Part shown: piece by piece, positions 37,942 to 47,406 of the stretch
Numbering within the stretch: position 1 is the stretch's first letter
Layout of the letters: every line of letters begins with the position of its first letter
Assembly (NCBI RefSeq): GCF_006476605.1
Contig: NZ_ML636804.1
Location: 186,001 to 250,000 of the forward strand
Reading direction: 5' to 3'
Source: Brucella gallinifaecis
GTDB taxonomy: Bacteria > Pseudomonadota > Alphaproteobacteria > Rhizobiales > Rhizobiaceae
DNA length: 64,000 bases
The notes under the pieces: generated by a model
Seen by the model: only the letters and a program-made list of their open reading frames with translations
What the model was told of the DNA's origin: nothing
Database searches by the model: none
Program-made: the position numbers and the translations under genes

Positions 37942-39339
37942 ATGTCTGCGCACTCACTCGATAAAGTCCTCCATCACATTGACGCAAATCTCGACAAAAG
38001 CATCGATCATCTGTTCGATCTTCTGCGTATCAAGTCGATTTCGACTGATCCGGCTTACAAGGCCGAGTGCCGCAAGGCTGCCGAATGGCTGGTTGAGGAT
38101 TTGAAGTCTATTGGTTTTAGAGCAAGCGTGCGCGATACGCCGGGGCATCCTATGGTCGTTGCGCATCACGATGGGGCCAGCGCTGATGCACCGCATGTGC
38201 TTTTCTATGGCCATTATGATGTGCAGCCGGTCGATCCGCTCAATCTTTGGGAAAATGATCCGTTTGAACCTTCTGTCAAGGATGTCGGCAACGGTCGCAA
38301 AATCCTGACCGGTCGCGGAACTTCCGACGACAAGGGTCAGCTGATGACCTTTGTTGAAGCCTGTCGCGCTTATAAGGCTGTCAACGGCAATCTGCCTGTC
38401 AAGGTGACCTTGCTGTTTGAAGGCGAGGAAGAATCCGGCTCACCTTCGCTCAAGCCATTTCTTGAGGCCAACAAGCAAGAGCTGAAAGCCGATGTGGCGC
38501 TGGTCTGCGATACGGCCATGTGGAATGAGGAAACACCGGCGATCAGTGTTGGCCTGCGCGGTCTGGTTGGCGAAGAAATCGTCATCAAGGCTGCTGACCG
38601 CGATCTGCATTCGGGCTTCTTCGGAGGTGCCGCCGCCAATCCTATCCATATTCTGAGCAAAATTCTTGCCGATCTTCATGATGACACCGGACGCGTTACA
38701 ATACCGGGCTTTTATGAAGGGGTGGAAGAAACACCGTCGCAGATTTTGCAATCATGGGAAGGCCTTGGCCGTACTGCTGAAAATTTCCTTGGGCCAATTG
38801 GTCTCTCAATCCCTTCGGGCGAAAAAGGCCGCAGCGTTCTGGAACTGACATGGGCGCGTCCCACTGCGGAAGTTAACGGCATCATCGGCGGCTATACCGG
38901 TGATGGTTTCAAGACCGTTATCGCAGCACAAGCTTCGGCCAAGGTTTCCTTCCGCCTTGTGCACAAGCAGGATCCGGTGAAAATCCGTGAAGCCTTCCGT
39001 GCCTTTGTCGAAGAGCGCCTGCCAGCCGATTGCTCGGTCGAGTTTCATCCGCATGGCGGCTCGCCGGCAATCCAGTTGCCTTATGATTCACCGCTGGTTT
39101 CCAAAGCCAAGGATGCGCTTTCCGATGAATGGCCAAAGCCTGCCGTTTTGATTGCCATGGGCGGATCGATCCCGATTGTCGGTGATTTCGACACGTTCCT
39201 TGGCATGGAATCGCTGCTCGTCGGTTTTGGTCTTGAAGACGACCGTATCCATTCGCCCAATGAAAAATATGAGCTGAACTCTTTCCATAAGGGCCAGCGC
39301 TCTTGGGCTCGCATTATGGCGGCTATCGCCGCCAAGTAG
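37942..39339 (+). CDS. M20 family metallopeptidase (dipeptidase-like)
   Basis: This cytosolic zinc peptidase of 465 residues belongs to the M20/M25/M40 group. Metal-binding blocks are visible in order: FYGHYDVQPVDP (His and catalytic Asp), GRGTSDDKGQ (bridging Asp), LLFEGEEESGSPS (catalytic Glu and metal Glu). A dimerisation domain follows, and a final His lies in SPNEKYELNSFHKG. The family hydrolyses dipeptides or N-acyl amino acids; the substrate is unknown. An upstream start at 37900 is possible, but ATG at 37942 has AGGAAATATCC ahead of it and starts at MSAHSLDKVL. The gene lies 44 bases before rnd. Confidence 0.92.
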   Translation: MSAHSLDKVLHHIDANLDKSIDHLFDLLRIKSISTDPAYKAECRKAAEWLVEDLKSIGFRASVRDTPGHPMVVAHHDGASADAPHVLFYGHYDVQPVDPLNLWENDPFEPSVKDVGNGRKILTGRGTSDDKGQLMTFVEACRAYKAVNGNLPVKVTLLFEGEEESGSPSLKPFLEANKQELKADVALVCDTAMWNEETPAISVGLRGLVGEEIVIKAADRDLHSGFFGGAAANPIHILSKILADLHDDTGRVTIPGFYEGVEETPSQILQSWEGLGRTAENFLGPIGLSIPSGEKGRSVLELTWARPTAEVNGIIGGYTGDGFKTVIAAQASAKVSFRLVHKQDPVKIREAFRAFVEERLPADCSVEFHPHGGSPAIQLPYDSPLVSKAKDALSDEWPKPAVLIAMGGSIPIVGDFDTFLGMESLLVGFGLEDDRIHSPNEKYELNSFHKGQRSWARIMAAIAAK

Positions 39340-39383
39340 GGCCAGAATTATGGTGGCAATTGCTGCGCAGTAAGGAAGACTAA

Positions 39384-40004
39384 ATGACGACTATCCGTTT
39401 TCATAAAAACGACTTGCCTGATCTTGAACATTATCAGGTGGATTCGGTCGCAATCGATACCGAGACGCTGGGCCTTAATCCACATCGCGACCGGCTTTGC
39501 GTTGTGCAGATTTCGCCCGGTGACGGTACGGCTGACGTGATCCAGATTGAAGCCGGCCAGAAGAAGGCTCCCAATCTGGTCAAGCTTCTGAAAGATCGAT
39601 CAATCACCAAAATCTTTCATTTTGGCCGTTTTGATCTGGCGGTGCTGGCGCATACATTCGGCACCATGCCGCAGCCGGTCTTCTGTACCAAGATCGCATC
39701 CAAGCTGACCCGCACCTATACTGACCGCCATGGCTTGAAAGAAATCTGCGGCGAACTGCTTGATGTTTCTATCTCCAAACAGCAGCAGTCGTCGGATTGG
39801 GCAGCAGAAGTTCTCTCGCAGGCGCAGCTTGAATATGCAGCGTCCGATGTTCTTTACCTGCATCGTTTGAAAGCTGTGTTTGAACATCGCCTTGAGCGTG
39901 ATGGCCGCACAAAACAGGCCGAGGCCTGTTTCAGGTTTTTGCCAACCCGCTCGGAGCTTGATCTGATGGGCTGGCCTGATACGGATATTTTTGCACACGC
40001 ATAA
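39384..40004 (+). CDS. rnd: Ribonuclease D, short exonuclease-only form
   Basis: This 206-residue DEDD-family 3'-5' exoribonuclease trims tRNA and other RNA 3' ends. Exo I is IDTETLGLNPHRD, exo II is FHFGRFDLAVL and exo III is YAASDVLYLHRL with the DEDDy Tyr. The HRDC domains of E. coli RNase D are absent, which is common for the alphaproteobacterial form. The start has a good AAGGAAG Shine-Dalgarno. A perfect 14-bp terminator follows the stop. Confidence 0.92.
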   Translation: MTTIRFHKNDLPDLEHYQVDSVAIDTETLGLNPHRDRLCVVQISPGDGTADVIQIEAGQKKAPNLVKLLKDRSITKIFHFGRFDLAVLAHTFGTMPQPVFCTKIASKLTRTYTDRHGLKEICGELLDVSISKQQQSSDWAAEVLSQAQLEYAASDVLYLHRLKAVFEHRLERDGRTKQAEACFRFLPTRSELDLMGWPDTDIFAHA

Positions 40005-40016
40005 AAATTGGAACAT

Positions 40017-40052
40017 AAACAAGGCGCACTCCAATATTAGTGCGCCTTGTTT
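40017..40052 (+). terminator. Terminator after rnd
   Basis: A perfect 14-bp stem (AAACAAGGCGCACT and its complement) with an 8-nt loop ends in a T-rich arm. Confidence 0.9.
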
Positions 40053-40286
40053 ATTTGGACAAATGCTTAGTTTTCTTGAAGTAACGTCATAATCTTACAG
40101 ATGAAGCACTTAATCGATTAACTGTTTAATAACCAATAATTGTCGATTTTTAGCATAAACACCCGGAAATGCGCATGTTTTTCGGACAGGTGTTCACTGT
40201 TGCATTCTTGTTACAGACATTACGGACGGGTGGTTTATATTGGGGGCAATAAATGAGTATTCCTTTTTCTCCCTGGAGGTTACGTT

Positions 40287-41000
40287 ATGAAACTTAAGTC
40301 TCTTCTTCTTGCATCAACCATCGCTCTTGTTGCTGCAACCGGTGCCAAAGCCGCCGACGCTATCGTTTACGAAGAACCAGCTCCGGTCATCGTTGCTCCT
40401 ACCTTTACCTGGAATGGCGCTTATCTCGGTGGTCAGATCGGCTACGGCTGGGGCAAGTCGCGTTTCAGCCAGTATGATGGCGAATATGGTGCTCTTAACC
40501 TGAAGCCGGATGGTTTCCTCGGTGGTCTCTATGCTGGTTATAATTTCGACCTCGGCAACAGTGTTGTTCTCGGTCTTGATGGTGATATAACCTACAATAA
40601 CCTCAAGGACAGCATTTCGGCGACCGAAGACGGTGATAGTGCAAGCATTGAAAGCAAGCTGCGCTGGTCTGGTGCTGTTCGTGCCCGCGCTGGTTACGCA
40701 GTTGATCGCTTCCTGCCTTATATCTCTGGTGGTGTTGCATTCGGTAGCGTGAAAAATTCCATTAACGGAACTATTGACGGCGTTTCGGAAGGCTACTCTT
40801 CAAGCAAGACCCTTACGGGCTGGACAGCAGGCGCTGGTGTTGATTATGCAGCAACAGACAATGTTATCCTTCGCCTCGAATATCGTTACACCGATTATGG
40901 TCGCAAGAACTTCAATTTCTCTGACGGAGTTGACAGCATTACTGTTCGTGACAAGTTCAAGACCAACGAAGTTCGTCTTGGCGTTGCATACAAGTTCTAA
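40287..41000 (+). CDS. Omp25/Omp31 family outer-membrane beta-barrel protein
   Basis: This 237-residue outer-membrane protein has a clear signal peptide, MKLKSLLLASTIALVAATGAKA, with cleavage after AKA. FTWNGAYLGGQIGYGWG, GFLGGLYAGYNFDLGNSVVLGLDGDI and LRLEYRYTDYG are the strand blocks of the Omp25/Omp31 family, and the C-terminal Phe (VAYKF) is a BAM signal. In Brucella these are major surface proteins with porin or structural roles. The gene has a strong TGGAGG Shine-Dalgarno and its own terminator, so it is probably monocistronic and highly expressed. Assignment to Omp25 rather than Omp31 is not attempted. Confidence 0.92.
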   Translation: MKLKSLLLASTIALVAATGAKAADAIVYEEPAPVIVAPTFTWNGAYLGGQIGYGWGKSRFSQYDGEYGALNLKPDGFLGGLYAGYNFDLGNSVVLGLDGDITYNNLKDSISATEDGDSASIESKLRWSGAVRARAGYAVDRFLPYISGGVAFGSVKNSINGTIDGVSEGYSSSKTLTGWTAGAGVDYAATDNVILRLEYRYTDYGRKNFNFSDGVDSITVRDKFKTNEVRLGVAYKF

Positions 41001-41017
41001 TCTGATCTGATCAGATT
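40999..41017. repeat. 19-bp perfect palindrome overlapping the omp stop codon
   Basis: Arms AATCTGATC and GATCAGATT flank a single T. It overlaps the last bases of the omp gene and is of the same type as the palindrome at 24932-24950. Confidence 0.65.
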
Positions 41018-41025
41018 GAAGTTTT

Positions 41026-41052
41026 GAAAAGCCCCGCATTGCGGGGCTTTTC
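41026..41052 (+). terminator. Terminator after the omp gene
   Basis: A 12-bp perfect stem (GAAAAGCCCCGC and its complement) with a 3-nt loop ends in TTTTC. Its symmetry would let it also work on the minus strand. Confidence 0.88.
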
Positions 41053-41105
41053 TGTATAGAGCATGTTACGGAAAAGAACTGCGCATATTTCAGGCGCAAG
41101 AAAAT

Positions 41106-41148
41106 ATTGAGGGCGCCGATCTGAATGAGATCAGATGGCGCCCTCAAT
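41106..41148 (-). terminator. Long hairpin downstream of gyrB
   Basis: A 12-bp stem (ATTGAGGGCGCC) continues, after one bulged base, into ATCTGA/TCAGAT around a 6-nt loop. It is 56 bases beyond the gyrB stop. Read on the minus strand it is followed by ATTTTC, so it could end the gyrB transcript. It also carries the GATCTGA/TCAGAT core of the dispersed palindromes. Confidence 0.6.
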
Positions 41149-41203
41149 GCATGATTTGAATGCAGTCTTGTCGAGTTTTATTTTGCTCTGGTTGGAGTTT
41201 GCA

Positions 41204-43720
<2,517 letters not shown>

Positions 43721-43813
43721 TCACTCGACAAACATGGCTTTAATATAGGCGTTAACAGCGATTTTTCCAAATTTTGCAGTCAAATTTGCCGGGGATTGCG
43801 CGTATTTGACAAA

Positions 43814-43831
43814 GCGGGGCTTTTGCCCCGC
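43814..43831 (-). terminator. Hairpin downstream of fghA
   Basis: A perfect 7-bp GC stem (GCGGGGC / GCCCCGC) with a 4-nt loop lies 8 bases beyond the fghA stop. The following T run on the minus strand is short, so termination may be partial. Confidence 0.65.
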
Positions 43832-43838
43832 CTGTATT

Positions 43839-44675
43839 CTATTTTTTCAACCGTTCTGCATGCCATTTCAGATGCTCATCCATATAGGTCGAGATGAAGA
43901 AATAGGAGTGGTCATAGCCTTCGCGCATGTTGAGCGTGATAGGGATACCCGCTTTTTTGCAGGCTTCTTCCAGCAGCCATGGTCGCAAACCTTCATCAAG
44001 GAAGCTGTCGGCTGTACCCTGATCAACCATAAACTCTGAAAATCGGGCGCCATCCTCAATCAGCAAAGTTGCGTCATAGATGCGCCATGCGCGTTCCTCA
44101 GCCCCCAGATATTTTTCCAATGCAGGCTTTGACCATCCGGCTGTCGAGGGTTGTGCAATGGGTGCGAAAGCGGAGGCCGATTTGAAACGGTCGGGGTTTT
44201 TGAGCGCTATCGTCAGCGCACCATGACCACCCATGGAGTGGCCGCTGATTGCCTGACGCGCCATATCCAGCGGGAATTTATCTGCCACAAGATCGGTCAG
44301 TTCTTTGGTGATATAGCTATACATCTGATAGTTTTTGGCGAAGGGTGCCTGCGTGGCATCGACATAAAAGCCTGCTCCCTTGCCGAATTGCCAATTATCT
44401 GGCTCATCCGGCACGTCATCTCCGCGTGGGCTTGTATCGGGGCAAATGATGGCAATTCCCAATTCTGATGCCATTTTCCGATATTCGCCTTTATCCATCA
44501 CATTTTGATGTGTGCAGGTCAGGCCGGAGAGATACCACAATACTGGCACCGGACCATCCTTTGCCTGTGGTGGCATGAAAACAGCAAAACTCATGTCGCA
44601 TTGAGTGGTTTCGCTTTTATGGCGATAGACGCCTTGCGTTCCACCAAAGCATTTTGCAGTCGAAATTGTTTCCAT
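43839..44675 (-). CDS. fghA: S-formylglutathione hydrolase
   Basis: This esterase-D-type alpha/beta hydrolase of 278 residues releases formate and glutathione from S-formylglutathione, the second step of formaldehyde detoxification. The nucleophile elbow is GHSMGGHGA near residue 145. The catalytic His lies near the C-terminus in MREGYDHSYFFISTYMDEH, and QGTADSFLDEGLRP precedes it. It is the last gene of a minus-strand operon beginning with frmR and the class III alcohol dehydrogenase. A GGGAG Shine-Dalgarno precedes the ATG, 25 bases after the DUF1345 gene. Confidence 0.95.
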   Translation of the reverse strand: METISTAKCFGGTQGVYRHKSETTQCDMSFAVFMPPQAKDGPVPVLWYLSGLTCTHQNVMDKGEYRKMASELGIAIICPDTSPRGDDVPDEPDNWQFGKGAGFYVDATQAPFAKNYQMYSYITKELTDLVADKFPLDMARQAISGHSMGGHGALTIALKNPDRFKSASAFAPIAQPSTAGWSKPALEKYLGAEERAWRIYDATLLIEDGARFSEFMVDQGTADSFLDEGLRPWLLEEACKKAGIPITLNMREGYDHSYFFISTYMDEHLKWHAERLKK

Positions 44676-44700
44676 GATTGATCATGACTCCCGGAATAGC

Positions 44701-45354
44701 TTAACCAAGGGCTACAGCGACATTGACCGTTGCAGCCACAAGGACAGTGTTGAAGAAGAATGACACGACGCTGTGCAAAAGCGTCACCTTTCGCATTGCG
44801 GTTGTGGTCACATTGGTGTCGGATGTTTGTGCGGTCATACCGATGATGAAAGCATAATAGGCAAAATCCCAGCCAGAGGGTTGCGGCGTTTCGGGAAATG
44901 CAAATCCACCGCGTACAGGGCTGGCATGTGCCGGATCCTTTCCGGCCGGCTCTGTTGGCTGCCAGTATAAATGCGCGTAGTGGATTGCTGTCATCATGTG
45001 AATAGTGCACCAGCCAAGTGGCACCGAAGTGAGCGTGACGATGAGGGCAATCAGGCTGGCTTCCGGTTTTTGATTGATCAGTACAAACAGCGATATGATC
45101 GCAACCAAAACGGTGGCAAATGTCACCAGAAAGATGATCCATGCCGGCTCATCCGCTGTGGCTGCATGTTTCTTGAGAAAGGCTGCGGTCAGCTTCGGCA
45201 AGGCACAAAGCGCCAGGATCAGATAGATCAGAAAAAAACAGTTTGCTCCGATGACCGGGGCAAGCTGTCTGTCCAGAAACCAGGCTAGAATGAAACCCAA
45301 TGCACCGCCAATGGCTGCGATATAAAACGACATATGGCGGTGCAATAAAAACAT
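44701..45354 (-). CDS. DUF1345 family integral membrane protein
   Basis: This 217-residue protein of unknown function has about five membrane helices. The end of the protein shows the DUF1345 signature: DFAYYAFIIGMTAQTSDTNVTTTAMRKVTLLHSVVSFFFNTVLVAATVN. The sequence GTAQTSD-like block is the family hallmark. A later start at MSFYIAA (45333) is possible. It lies between elaA and fghA in the formaldehyde operon; its position suggests, but does not show, a role in that stress. Confidence 0.85.
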   Translation of the reverse strand: MFLLHRHMSFYIAAIGGALGFILAWFLDRQLAPVIGANCFFLIYLILALCALPKLTAAFLKKHAATADEPAWIIFLVTFATVLVAIISLFVLINQKPEASLIALIVTLTSVPLGWCTIHMMTAIHYAHLYWQPTEPAGKDPAHASPVRGGFAFPETPQPSGWDFAYYAFIIGMTAQTSDTNVTTTAMRKVTLLHSVVSFFFNTVLVAATVNVAVALG

Positions 45355-45382
45355 CTGGTAGCACTTTCTTGCGGATCTGACC

Positions 45383-45844
45383 CTAGGCGGATTCTAAGCG
45401 CATATCGACATGCGGGATACCATCTTCGAGATATTCATCCGAAATGACGACAAAACCGAATGCGCCATAAAATTTTTGCAAATGGCTTTGTGCATTCAGT
45501 TCAATGGCAATGCCCGGAAAGTGGTCTTGCGCAAAAGCAACCGCCTCTTTCATGATGCGATGACCAAGTTTGTAACCCCGATAATCAGCGCTCACGACAA
45601 CCCGCCCGATCTTCGCCGGCTTGCCATCCGCTTCCGGTGGCAGAACCCGCAGACTTGCTGCAAGTTCCTCACCATCCAGAACGCGCAATTGAAACGCATG
45701 ATAATCCTTGCCGTCGATTTCCGGGTAGGCGCAATTCTGCTCGACCACGAAAACATCCACACGCAGCTTCAATATTGCATAAAGTGCGCGTGGGGTCAGC
45801 TTGTCGAACTCATCCCAATGGGAAATGAAAAGCTTTTCGCTCAT
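45383..45844 (-). CDS. elaA: ElaA family GNAT N-acetyltransferase
   Basis: This 153-residue acetyltransferase has the ElaA pattern. LYAILKLRVDVFVVEQNCAYPEIDGKD is at the N-terminus, and IGRVVVSADYRGYKLGHRIMKEA provides the acetyl-CoA pyrophosphate-binding loop. The C-terminal FYGAFGFVVISDEYLEDGIPHVDM is also typical. The substrate is unknown. Its ATG overlaps the stop of the alcohol dehydrogenase gene by one base (TGATG), so it is translated as part of the formaldehyde operon. Confidence 0.9.
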   Translation of the reverse strand: MSEKLFISHWDEFDKLTPRALYAILKLRVDVFVVEQNCAYPEIDGKDYHAFQLRVLDGEELAASLRVLPPEADGKPAKIGRVVVSADYRGYKLGHRIMKEAVAFAQDHFPGIAIELNAQSHLQKFYGAFGFVVISDEYLEDGIPHVDMRLESA

Positions 45845-46956
45845 CAGTAGACAATCACCGAACGGATTGATTTTCCTTCATGCATCAGGTCGAAAGCCGT
45901 GTTGATTTCATCAAGCGGCATGGTGTGGGTGATCAGGCTGTCGATGTCGATCTTGCCTTCCATATACCAGTCAACGATTTTTGGCACATCGGTACGACCG
46001 CGTGCGCCACCAAAGGCCGTGCCTTTCCAGACGCGCCCGGTGACAAGCTGGAATGGGCGTGTGGCAATTTCCTTGCCTGCTTCAGCAACCCCGATGATGA
46101 TCGATTCACCCCATCCGCGATGGCAGCATTCCAGTGCCTGACGCATGACATCGGTATTGCCTGTGGCATCGAATGAATAATCCGCACCGCCATCGGTCAG
46201 GTCCTGAATGGCCTGAACCACCTTGTCATTGCCCACTTCGCGCGGGTTGATGAAGTCGGTCATGCCGAATTTCTTTGCCATTTCCACCTTGGATGGATTG
46301 ATGTCCACACCGATGATCTTGTCAGCGCCAACCATGCGTGCGCCCTGAATGACATTAAGACCAATGCCGCCAAGACCAAACACCACGACATTGGAACCCG
46401 GGCGAACCTTGGCTGTATAAATAACTGCGCCAATACCCGTGGTCACACCGCAGCCGATATAGCAGATCTTGTCGAAAGGCGCGTCTTCGCGGACCTTGGC
46501 GACAGCAATTTCCGGCAGAACGGTGAAGTTGGAGAAGGTCGAGCAGCCCATATAATGGAACACCTCGCCCCCATCACATGAGAAGCGCGATGTATTGTCG
46601 GGCATCAGGCCTTGCCCCTGTGTCGCGCGGATCGAGGTGCAAAGGTTTGAGCGCTGTGACAGGCAGGTTTTGCACTGGCGGCATTCCGGCGTGTAAAGCG
46701 GGATCACATGATCACCCGGCTTGACCGATGTCACACCGGCACCCACTTCGCGCACAATACCAGCCCCTTCATGGCCGAGAATGGCGGGAAACTTGCCTTC
46801 AGAATCAAGGCCTGAAAGCGTATAGGCATCGGTGTGGCAAACGCCGGTCGCCATGATTTCGACCAGCACTTCGCCAGCACGTGGGCCGCCGATTTCAACG
46901 GTTTCGATAGTGAGCGGCTTTTTTGCCTCCCAGGCAACGGCTGCGCGTGACTTCAT
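45844..46956 (-). CDS. frmA: S-(hydroxymethyl)glutathione dehydrogenase, class III alcohol dehydrogenase
   Basis: This zinc-dependent NAD+ enzyme of 370 residues oxidises S-hydroxymethylglutathione, formed from formaldehyde and glutathione, to S-formylglutathione. The catalytic zinc region is [12 protein letters not shown] and GHEGAGIV. The structural zinc Cys cluster is [15 protein letters not shown]. The NAD-binding fold has [18 protein letters not shown]. The [24 protein letters not shown] and [24 protein letters not shown] segments are specific to class III. A good AAAAGGA Shine-Dalgarno precedes the ATG. It follows frmR by 26 bases and is coupled to elaA. The same gene is often called adhC or adhI in related genomes. 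Confidence 0.96.
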   Translation of the reverse strand: MKSRAAVAWEAKKPLTIETVEIGGPRAGEVLVEIMATGVCHTDAYTLSGLDSEGKFPAILGHEGAGIVREVGAGVTSVKPGDHVIPLYTPECRQCKTCLSQRSNLCTSIRATQGQGLMPDNTSRFSCDGGEVFHYMGCSTFSNFTVLPEIAVAKVREDAPFDKICYIGCGVTTGIGAVIYTAKVRPGSNVVVFGLGGIGLNVIQGARMVGADKIIGVDINPSKVEMAKKFGMTDFINPREVGNDKVVQAIQDLTDGGADYSFDATGNTDVMRQALECCHRGWGESIIIGVAEAGKEIATRPFQLVTGRVWKGTAFGGARGRTDVPKIVDWYMEGKIDIDSLITHTMPLDEINTAFDLMHEGKSIRSVIVY

Positions 46957-46982
46957 GTTTGCAATCCTTTTTTCCGTGCGCC

Positions 46983-47300
46983 CTATTTCAGATAGGTGCG
47001 CAAAATCCGCATGATTTCGTCGATTTGTGTATCGGGATCAGCCACTGCATTTTGCGCTATGGTCTCACGGGCCATTGTTTCACGGGCTTGCCCGCGATTT
47101 TGACTGAATGTCTCGCGAAAATGGCTCTCCAGCACTTCCGCCATCAATCCGTTGGCAGCCCCCCGCAAGGCGGCAATCTGCTGCAACAAGGCAGCACATT
47201 CCGTGCCTGCTTCCACCGCGCGTTCCAGAGCTTCAGCCTGACCCTTGATGCGTTTTAGTCGCGTCAGGGCGCGTTTTTTATCTTCCGGTGAGTGCGGCAT
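46983..47300 (-). CDS. frmR: FrmR/RcnR/CsoR family formaldehyde-responsive repressor
   Basis: This small all-helical DNA-binding repressor of 105 residues senses formaldehyde, or metals in other family members. The conserved residues are visible: Cys in [17 protein letters not shown] near residue 35 and His in [11 protein letters not shown] near residue 60. A Cys with an adjacent N-terminal Pro2 is the FrmR formaldehyde-sensing pair, and MPHS here has Pro at position 2. Linkage to class III alcohol dehydrogenase and S-formylglutathione hydrolase supports the formaldehyde role. The gene heads the minus operon, has a GGGAG Shine-Dalgarno, and carries a TACT-G5-AGTA operator just upstream. Confidence 0.92.
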   Translation of the reverse strand: MPHSPEDKKRALTRLKRIKGQAEALERAVEAGTECAALLQQIAALRGAANGLMAEVLESHFRETFSQNRGQARETMARETIAQNAVADPDTQIDEIMRILRTYLK

Positions 47301-47328
47301 GAAATCTCCCGATTTTCACAAAACCTAT

Positions 47329-47345
47329 ATACTCTGGGGGAGTAT
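47329..47345. promoter_or_regulatory. RcnR/FrmR-type operator between frmR and hrpB
   Basis: ATACTC, a 5-base spacer and GAGTAT form a perfect dyad. The site reads TACT-CT-GGGGG-AGTA, matching the RcnR/FrmR-type pattern of AT arms around a G tract. It lies 29 bases before the frmR start. It is about 62 bases ahead of the divergent hrpB start. Confidence 0.72.
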
Positions 47346-47406
47346 GTCAATTGCTCATAAAATAGCTTTTTTCAGAATGCTATTCTCTCTCAATGTCAAA
47401 ACGAGA

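Noticed and set aside
44591-45142. 183-codon minus-strand frame over the DUF1345 and fghA region
   Set aside because: It is out of frame with the DUF1345 protein, which has clear membrane helices and family signature, and it is Cys/His-rich noise.
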